Below, piece after piece: positions 61,301-64,000 of a stretch of DNA of 64,000 nt; position 1 is the stretch's first letter, and every line of letters begins with the position of its first letter. A model generated the notes under the pieces. It was not told the origin of the DNA, made no database searches, and was given only the letters and a program-made list of their open reading frames with translations. The position numbers were made by a program, and so were the translations under genes. The DNA comes from Gorsachius magnificus (lineage: Eukaryota > Chordata > Aves > Pelecaniformes > Ardeidae), in NCBI GenBank assembly GCA_034008185.1, contig CM067081.1, positions 103,487,265 through 103,551,264 of the forward strand, written 5' to 3'.

Positions 61301-63682
61301 GTGTACACATGCTTCATCCGCAGTTTTCTCATCTTTTAACTACTTAAGGGCTGACAGCACTTAGCAAGCTTCCCCTTTTTTCTTAAAGCTTTTTGCCTTC
61401 TTGGTATCCCTCCCCAATTCCTTCTGTTAAGTACTCTGCATGTGAACGCTTGCTTCACAGAACATTACTGCAATCAACAGATCTGTTGCTATGTCAAGCT
61501 AATTTTGTAAGTTGTTTTACAGGGCACTCTTTCAAAGACCAAAAGGACCTACAAAGACTATCAGGTTACTGTGGGTTTGGAGCACGTTTTCTAAAGCTTT
61601 AACTGTGATAAATGGAAACACCTCTAGGATTACATAAAGTTAATGTTCACCTACGTAATCTTGGCCTTATATGGTACTCCTAGATAAGCTTACCTGGGCA
61701 CTATTGGCCTTGCAAGGTCCTAGTCCCCAGAAGGTCCCCAGTGCTCATTTCTAATTCTCTCTGAAGTTTCGCTGTTGTTCATAACACCTGTTGTTCACTT
61801 AACCACCTGCAGAATCCAGCCATCTCTCCTGGTGCCATCTGTAACTTAACTTCTCACATTGTTATCGGTCACGTCTGGCAATCCCTTGCGCCACATCCAG
61901 TGGTTTCTTGCATCCTGCTCAGTTTGCTTAACTTCAGACCAGGGCATAATCAGCAGGTTATTAGAAACCAATAAATAACCAATTTAAAAATAAAAATAAA
62001 AAGTGGTGCTCTACACTAAAGCCTGATGAATTAAAGCCTATTGTAATTAATTGATTTTAAAATTCTAGTAGTACAAGTTTTAGTGTGCCTCAGCTAGGTA
62101 GCCAGTGGACCTAGCCACTGGTAAAGAACTTGGAACAGAAATTGGAAGTGGTATCAGGTGCTTGGCAGCTTTAGCATCTTCTCAAGGTTTAGGGAGAATA
62201 TTTTGCTTATTTTGGTTTAATGCCACTTCTTTCAGTTCTGAGGAAAAAAAAAACAGTAAAGGCTTTTCCTTCTTTGGTCTAGAAATAAAAAATGAGTTAT
62301 GAAGGGTCTTGGTGTAGTAGTTCTGAAATGTTGATGGTCATGGAGGTGAGTCAGTTAGATCACTTGAGTACACAGCTGTCCTTTGCCTTAAACCAGTTTT
62401 AAATGCAGAGCATATTTTGATTAAGCTTTTTTTCCTTTTGATTCCCACACATTTAATGTAGTTTTTGCAGTAAGCTCATAAATAGGAATCTAAGGACCAA
62501 CTTAATTTAAACCTGTTTTCATTCAGGGCTTGGTAGAAACTGTAATTTTAAAAAATAAATGAATTAGGAAACTATTAATAGTCACTCTAACGTAATACAC
62601 AAACTCAGGTAGCGAAAAAGAAAAAAAGAGGATGTTTTTAATTGCTCCAAAGTTGTGTGCATTACAGCGTATCATGCTGGATGGTAAAATTAATTCCAGC
62701 TACTGTGTAAGGGGTATATTTAGATGAGTTACCAGCATGCATTAATATTGATTTACTACAGAGAATAATTTTTTCTTTAAGAACAAAGGCAAGCAAGATC
62801 AGTGTTGATACTTTTAAGTTGTAGGAGTTCTTTCACTGCTGATTAGATCAGTCACCTAAGTCACCTTGTTGCAGTGATTTAAGCTGGTAGCTTAAATTTT
62901 CTTGTTTTGATGGACAAAGCACAGAAGACAGCAGTCCAGCTGAACAGCAGTTAATCCGTTCAGTCTTGAGGTAACGCATTTTTCCCCTTCCTTTTTTCTT
63001 AGGTTCCACCACATCCATCAGGTCCTCCTGTGGTCGGTGCGCTCCAACCACCTGCTTTCACAGCACCTTTAGGAATCCCACCTCCTGGATTTGCTCCTGG
63101 AGTGCCACCACCGCCACCACCTCCATTTTTACGACCTGGTTTCAACCCAATGCATTTACCCCCAGGTATATTTATATATTTTGGGGAATATTAACTCCTT
63201 TTTTTAACTGTATAGCAAAGAAAAGCATCTGCCATATAAACTGCAGAAATATGTTTTGGTAAAGTGATACTTGGTGTTAATATGTACTTTTTTTTTATAG
63301 GCTTTCTTCCTCCTGGACCACCACCACCTATAACTCCTCCAGTATCTGTTCCTCACACTCCGGCAGTAAACATCCCAAATTGTAAGTGTTTAAATCTTGG
63401 GCAAGCAACAGTAGAAGGAAGGTATAATGCAAGCAGAAAAGCTGACTTTTTTGTTTTTTTATTTTTTTTAAATGTCAATGCATTGTTTCTCAGCCACAGC
63501 AACTGGTGTAAATGAAGACACTACAAAAGATTCATCTGTAGGAAATCCCATCCCAACAGTGGTTTCTGGATCCAGAGGGAATGCTGAAACTACCGATAGT
63601 TCCAAAATATATGGGACTGTCCCACCTCCTGTAGCACCTACTAATGTACCTGCTCCTGTCACCCAAACTATTCCACTTCTTG
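25274..63682 (+). CDS. SCAF4: SCAF4, SR-related CTD-associated factor 4 (5' part, 19 exons, incomplete at 3' end)
   Basis: Joined exons: 25274-25303, 36876-36959, 37600-37644, 38515-38676, 42000-42135, 44609-44748, 45280-45456, 45780-45880, 47619-47727, 48070-48237, 49661-49746, 51182-51372, 53175-53275, 54307-54420, 55131-55287, 56822-56976, 63003-63165, 63301-63381 and 63494-63682. All introns are GT-AG and the frame stays open for 796 codons. Domain order: CTD-interacting domain (about 1-139), Pro/Gln-rich linker, Arg/Ser segment (about 405-455), RRM (about 481-553; RNP2 LWVGQL, RNP1-like RGCAYIVM) and a Pro-rich region to the end. The family binds the phosphorylated RNA polymerase II tail and nascent RNA, and with SCAF8 suppresses early polyadenylation in the nucleus. 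SCAF4 rather than SCAF8 is indicated by the start [10 protein letters not shown], by KNGVFKIEI in the CID and by [14 protein letters not shown] in the RRM. Human SCAF4 is about 1,147 residues, so roughly 350 residues lie beyond the window. The ATG at 25274 has a strong Kozak context (A at -3, G at +4). Confidence 0.97.
25304..25376 (+). other. G-run cluster after the first donor site
   Basis: Runs of three to eight G recur every few bases immediately downstream of exon 1, with little C on this strand. The pattern predicts G-quadruplexes and an R-loop over the first exon-intron junction, as at many CpG-island promoters. Confidence 0.7.
32473..32498. repeat. Perfect 10-bp inverted repeat with AATAAA at its loop
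   Basis: TTACGTAAAA and TTTTACGTAA flank the six bases ATAAAG. The hexamer AATAAA (32482-32487) spans the end of the left arm and most of the loop. It lies inside SCAF4 intron 1 in sense orientation. Confidence 0.8.
33323..33415. repeat. Mixed AT/CA/TG dinucleotide microsatellite
   Basis: Alternating purine-pyrimidine sequence built of TA, CA and TG dinucleotides over about 90 bp in intron 1, prone to Z-DNA or cruciform structure and to length change. The open frames across it are artefacts of the repeat. Confidence 0.85.
36578..36620 (+). repeat. 22-bp tandem duplication
   Basis: The unit TACCATAAGTTAGCA plus seven bases occurs at 36578-36599 and again from 36600, the second copy matching for its first 15 bases. 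A small local duplication in intron 1. Confidence 0.7.
36876..36959 (+). CDS. SCAF4: SCAF4 coding exon 2
   Basis: Encodes residues 11-38 of the CID, from [10 protein letters not shown] to KAAIKAIK, helices 1 and 2 of the eight-helix CID fold. Acceptor CTCTTTTAG, donor AAG|GTAAAG. Phase 0 at both ends, 84 bases. Confidence 0.96.
36960..37599 (+). other. SCAF4: SCAF4 intron 2
   Basis: 640 bases with a long T-rich stretch (37,170-37,195). Nothing else recognised. Confidence 0.9.
37600..37644 (+). CDS. SCAF4: SCAF4 coding exon 3
   Basis: A 45-base exon encoding CID residues 39-53, [15 protein letters not shown]. Acceptor GTTTTCCAG, donor AAG|GTAAAA. Phase 0 at both ends. It is too short to stand out as an open frame and is placed by splice sites and family sequence. 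Confidence 0.96.
37645..38514 (+). other. SCAF4: SCAF4 intron 3
   Basis: 870 bases of ordinary AT-rich intron; no repeat or embedded gene recognised. Confidence 0.9.
38515..38676 (+). CDS. SCAF4: SCAF4 coding exon 4
   Basis: Encodes CID residues 54-107, from [15 protein letters not shown] to LYLCPSEDK. The segment [15 protein letters not shown] is the most conserved part of SCAF4/SCAF8-type CIDs and helps form the groove that holds the phosphorylated CTD repeat. Acceptor TGTTTTCAG, donor AAG|GTACAA. Phase 0 at both ends. Confidence 0.97.
39600..40645 (+). mobile_element. 5'-truncated CR1 LINE
   Basis: A CR1 non-LTR retrotransposon inserted in gene orientation. It begins within the reverse transcriptase frame, carries the FADDTKL form of the polymerase catalytic motif near 39,773-39,793, and ends with the CR1 3' terminus (GGACTTGATGATCTTAAAGG, then CCAACCAAATGATTCTGTGA). 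CR1 copies are normally truncated at the 5' end, as here, and the terminal octamer is present only about once. The 5' half is broken by frameshifts and stops. The part from 39,879 to 40,577 stays open for 232 codons, listed separately. The copy is dead but fairly young judging by the intact 3' half. Confidence 0.93.
39879..40577 (+). pseudogene. CR1 reverse transcriptase, C-terminal remnant
   Basis: A 232-codon open stretch of the CR1 pol frame covering the region after the polymerase motif: the MRFNKTKC block, a [19 protein letters not shown] segment and the terminal [19 protein letters not shown] segment that is characteristic of CR1. Upstream, in the same element, frame breaks separate it from the catalytic FADD motif, so no active enzyme can be made. 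The first Met is not a true start. It is an intronic transposon fragment, not a host gene. Confidence 0.9.
42000..42135 (+). CDS. SCAF4: SCAF4 coding exon 5
   Basis: Encodes residues 108-152 plus one base: [16 protein letters not shown] closes the CID and [11 protein letters not shown] is its last helix. A Thr/Ala/Asn-rich linker starts after residue 138. Acceptor TTTCAACAG, donor GAAG|GTATGA. Phase 0 to phase 1. Confidence 0.96.
42136..44608 (+). other. SCAF4: SCAF4 intron 5
   Basis: 2.5 kb, AT-rich. Contains short TA/CA-rich and AAT-rich patches (about 42,358-42,395 and 43,305-43,330) and an A/C-rich tract at 43,819-43,848. No gene or intact transposon recognised. Confidence 0.9.
44609..44748 (+). 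CDS. SCAF4: SCAF4 coding exon 6
   Basis: Encodes residues 153-199: [13 protein letters not shown] followed by [22 protein letters not shown] Pro-rich low-complexity linker leads into a short amphipathic, Gln-ended segment conserved in SCAF4 and SCAF8. Acceptor AAACTCAG, donor CAG|GTAACC. Phase 1 to phase 0. Confidence 0.95.
44749..45279 (+). other. SCAF4: SCAF4 intron 6
   Basis: 531 bases; nothing recognised. Confidence 0.9.
45280..45456 (+). CDS. SCAF4: SCAF4 coding exon 7
   Basis: Encodes residues 200-258, including [34 protein letters not shown] and [16 protein letters not shown]. Gln-rich with probable helical repeats. Acceptor TTTTTGTAG, donor AAA|GTAAGT. Phase 0 at both ends. Confidence 0.95.
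45457..45779 (+). other. SCAF4: SCAF4 intron 7
   Basis: 323 bases dominated by a pyrimidine tract of 20 T and 6 C (within 45,616-45,655), which lies about 125 bases before the exon 8 acceptor. Confidence 0.9.
45780..45880 (+). CDS. SCAF4: SCAF4 coding exon 8
   Basis: Encodes residues 259-291 plus two bases: [18 protein letters not shown], an acidic motif shared across SCAF4/SCAF8, then [15 protein letters not shown]. From memory, mammalian SCAF4 has a longer Ala/Pro/Thr-rich stretch after KKED, so this is a shorter version of the linker. Acceptor TTTCTTTCAG, donor CTTT|GTAAGT. Ends in phase 2. Confidence 0.93.
45881..47618 (+). other. SCAF4: SCAF4 intron 8
   Basis: 1.7 kb. Holds a 22-bp imperfect tandem duplication around 47,352-47,395 (CTTTATGTAGCATTTCTTAAG then CTTAATGTAGCATTTCTTTAA). 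No gene recognised. Confidence 0.85.
47619..47727 (+). CDS. SCAF4: SCAF4 coding exon 9
   Basis: Encodes residues 292-328, [12 protein letters not shown] to [12 protein letters not shown], a Met/Gln/Pro-rich segment typical of SCAF4. Acceptor TGGTTTTAG, donor CAG|GTAACT. Phase 2 to phase 0. Confidence 0.94.
47728..48069 (+). other. SCAF4: SCAF4 intron 9
   Basis: 342 bases; nothing recognised. Confidence 0.9.
48070..48237 (+). CDS. SCAF4: SCAF4 coding exon 10
   Basis: Encodes residues 329-384, [20 protein letters not shown] to SHMQKPHQQ, a Pro/Gln-rich linker. Acceptor TGCTCCACAG, donor CAG|GTGAGG. Phase 0 at both ends, so it can be skipped without frame change. Confidence 0.95.
48238..49660 (+). 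other. SCAF4: SCAF4 intron 10
   Basis: 1.4 kb of AT-rich intron without recognised features. Confidence 0.9.
49661..49746 (+). CDS. SCAF4: SCAF4 coding exon 11
   Basis: Encodes residues 385-412 plus two bases: [20 protein letters not shown], then KSRSRSAS, the start of the Arg/Ser segment. Acceptor AATATTTTAG, donor CAAG|GTAAAT. Ends in phase 2. Confidence 0.95.
49747..51181 (+). other. SCAF4: SCAF4 intron 11
   Basis: 1.4 kb; no recognised gene or repeat. Confidence 0.9.
51182..51372 (+). CDS. SCAF4: SCAF4 coding exon 12
   Basis: Encodes residues 413-476: the RS-rich core ([20 protein letters not shown] and following) and an Arg/Glu-rich charged helix ([11 protein letters not shown]) before [12 protein letters not shown] segments of this kind are phosphorylated and mediate contacts with splicing and polymerase-associated factors. 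Acceptor TTTAAACTAG, donor TAGTG|GTAAGT. Phase 2 to phase 1. Confidence 0.95.
51373..53174 (+). other. SCAF4: SCAF4 intron 12
   Basis: 1.8 kb, AT-rich, with no recognised gene or intact repeat. Confidence 0.9.
53175..53275 (+). CDS. SCAF4: SCAF4 coding exon 13
   Basis: First half of the RRM, residues 477-510: [20 protein letters not shown] to [14 protein letters not shown] is RNP2 (beta 1) and the following segment is helix 1. Acceptor TTCATTGTAG, donor AAT|GTAAGT. Phase 1 to phase 0. Confidence 0.97.
53276..54306 (+). other. SCAF4: SCAF4 intron 13
   Basis: 1.0 kb; nothing recognised. Confidence 0.9.
54307..54420 (+). CDS. SCAF4: SCAF4 coding exon 14
   Basis: Second half of the RRM, residues 511-548: [20 protein letters not shown] to [16 protein letters not shown] occupies the RNP1 position (beta 3); it has Tyr where many RRMs have Phe, as in other SCAF4/SCAF8 proteins. 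Acceptor ACAAACAG, donor AAG|GTACTG. Phase 0 at both ends. Confidence 0.97.
54421..55130 (+). other. SCAF4: SCAF4 intron 14
   Basis: 710 bases; nothing recognised. Confidence 0.9.
55131..55287 (+). CDS. SCAF4: SCAF4 coding exon 15
   Basis: Residues 549-600 plus one base. [18 protein letters not shown] is the last RRM strand and its C-terminal extension; [20 protein letters not shown] and [12 protein letters not shown] form the conserved post-RRM block of SCAF4/SCAF8. Acceptor TTTCCCCCAAG, donor CCAG|GTAAAG. Phase 0 to phase 1. Confidence 0.97.
55288..56821 (+). other. SCAF4: SCAF4 intron 15
   Basis: 1.5 kb. Slightly GC-richer between 55,400 and 55,700, otherwise AT-rich; no recognised feature. 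Confidence 0.9.
56822..56976 (+). CDS. SCAF4: SCAF4 coding exon 16
   Basis: Residues 601-652: [20 protein letters not shown], then [20 protein letters not shown], the start of the long Pro-rich region. Acceptor GTTAATACAG, donor CAG|GTGAGA. Phase 1 to phase 0. Confidence 0.96.
59285..59604 (-). mobile_element. LTR-like dispersed repeat, copy 1
   Basis: Shares long stretches with 61,650-61,955, for example CACTGTTGGCCT / CACTATTGGCCT, AACCACCTGCAAAATCCAGC / AACCACCTGCAGAATCCAGC and TTAACTTCAGACCAGGGC in both. On the minus strand both copies begin TGCTGA. Similarity fades left of about 59,285, so the far end is unknown. No flanking duplication was found for this copy. Confidence 0.6.
61570..61955 (-). 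mobile_element. LTR-like dispersed repeat, copy 2 (possible solo LTR)
   Basis: Read on the minus strand the block runs from TGCTGATTATGCCC to CAAACCCACA, with a TATA-like CATATAAGG about two thirds along (plus-strand 61,667-61,675). The flanks GGTTAC (61,564-61,569) and GGTTAT (61,956-61,961) match at five of six bases, which would fit an old target duplication. A primer-binding site or polypurine tract is not evident beside it, which favours a solo LTR over a complete provirus spanning both copies. The ends are tentative. Confidence 0.5.
63003..63165 (+). CDS. SCAF4: SCAF4 coding exon 17
   Basis: Residues 653-706 plus one base, Pro-rich: [39 protein letters not shown] and [12 protein letters not shown]. 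Stretches of this kind can bind WW, SH3 or profilin-type domains, but no partner is shown. Acceptor TTTTTTCTTAG, donor CCAG|GTATAT. Phase 0 to phase 1. Confidence 0.96.
63166..63300 (+). other. SCAF4: SCAF4 intron 17
   Basis: A 135-base intron with a T-rich end before the acceptor. Confidence 0.9.
63301..63381 (+). CDS. SCAF4: SCAF4 coding exon 18
   Basis: Residues 707-733: [20 protein letters not shown] then PAVNIPN. Acceptor TTTTTTATAG, donor AATT|GTAAGT. Phase 1 at both ends, 81 bases, so it can be skipped in frame. Confidence 0.95.
63382..63493 (+). other. SCAF4: SCAF4 intron 18
   Basis: A 112-base intron, close to the minimum usual for vertebrates, with a T-rich end. Confidence 0.9.
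63494..63682 (+). CDS. SCAF4: SCAF4 coding exon 19
   Basis: Residues 734-796 plus one base: [40 protein letters not shown], then [20 protein letters not shown]. Low-complexity, Thr/Pro-rich, corresponding to the segment just before the Met/Pro/Gly- and Gln-rich C-terminus of SCAF4. Acceptor GTTTCTCAG, donor CTTG|GTAAGT. Phase 1 at both ends. Confidence 0.95.
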
Positions 63683-64000
63683 GTAAGTTCTTTTTTGTAT
63701 ATGTTCTTCAGTTTATTGTTCCCTGAATTTAAATCATGGTTTTGATTTTGCTACTGACTTACAGTTCGTGGGAAAAGCAGATTCTTCTGAATGTGTTGAG
63801 ATTTCTGCCCTTCTGTTGGCTTCTAAATAATTTTTAGAGGCTTGATTTTGTATAGAAGGAGCAGTGATTTTTTTTTTTTTTTATTATTGAAGATCTGTTT
63901 TCTGAAGAAACATAAAATCCGTAATGTTTAAGTTACAAATTCAGGATAGAACAAAATGCTGTCTGCTTTTAACAAATTGAGCTTTATACCATATAGAAAA
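63683..64000 (+). other. SCAF4: SCAF4 intron 19, incomplete
   Basis: The donor GTAAGT is at 63,683 and no acceptor or further exon is seen before the window ends. The remaining exon or exons, stop codon, 3' UTR and poly(A) site lie outside. Confidence 0.85.

Larger units (their letters stand above)
56977..63002 (+). other. SCAF4: SCAF4 intron 16 (6 kb)
   Basis: The second-largest intron. It contains two related LTR-like repeats in the same orientation (about 59,285-59,604 and 61,570-61,955). The GC-richer DNA from 58,770 to 61,000 has short open frames on both strands that match no family I recognise. It may be old retroviral or other transposon sequence. Confidence 0.85.

Noticed and set aside
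1..64000. CRISPR arrays, operons, phage or bacterial defence systems, tRNA and rRNA genes
   Set aside because: None was seen. The window is vertebrate nuclear DNA dominated by a single intron-rich gene, and I found no evidence of a novel multi-gene system.

Overview
This is vertebrate nuclear DNA, almost certainly from a bird. The evidence is an intron-rich gene that reads out as SCAF4, a 5'-truncated CR1 LINE of avian type in one of its introns, and a solo LTR of avian retrovirus-like layout upstream. It is not a bacterial or phage window: there are no operons, and nearly all the other open frames are chance frames in non-coding DNA.

Layout. Positions 1 to about 24,600 hold no protein-coding gene that I can recognise. 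They contain old transposon debris and one clear solo LTR on the minus strand (8773-9137) flanked by the 6-bp duplication GCAGAC. A degenerate second LTR (about 12137-12360), an ancient CR1 relic (about 10130-10720) and two older interspersed-repeat relics (about 22160-22300 and 22655-22860) are less certain. From about 24,620 to 25,900 there is a strong CpG island, the SCAF4 promoter. It carries a GC box, a CACGTG E-box, YY1-like ATGGCGGC/CCGCCAT motifs, a run of 28 C and a sharp change from C-rich to G-rich at the end of exon 1.

SCAF4 (plus strand) starts at the ATG at 25274 and fills the rest of the window. I can place 19 consecutive coding exons, all with GT-AG introns and all in frame, giving 2389 coding bases (796 complete codons plus one base). 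The protein opens with a CTD-interacting domain (exons 1-5, residues about 1-139). A Pro/Gln-rich linker (exons 6-10), an Arg/Ser segment (exons 11-12), an RRM (exons 13-15) and a long Pro-rich region (exons 16-19) follow. The window ends inside the next intron, so the C-terminal part of the gene lies beyond position 64,000. The introns contain a CR1 element in gene orientation (intron 4), two related LTR-like repeats (intron 16), a dinucleotide microsatellite (intron 1) and otherwise unremarkable AT-rich sequence.

From what is known of the family, SCAF4 binds the phosphorylated C-terminal domain of RNA polymerase II through the CID and RNA through the RRM, and together with SCAF8 prevents premature polyadenylation. 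I found no new multi-gene system. The observations most worth checking are an open, in-frame 5' extension of the SCAF4 reading frame through the CpG island, a short uORF, the R-loop/G4-prone first exon-intron junction, the solo LTRs, and a perfect hairpin with an AATAAA signal in intron 1.
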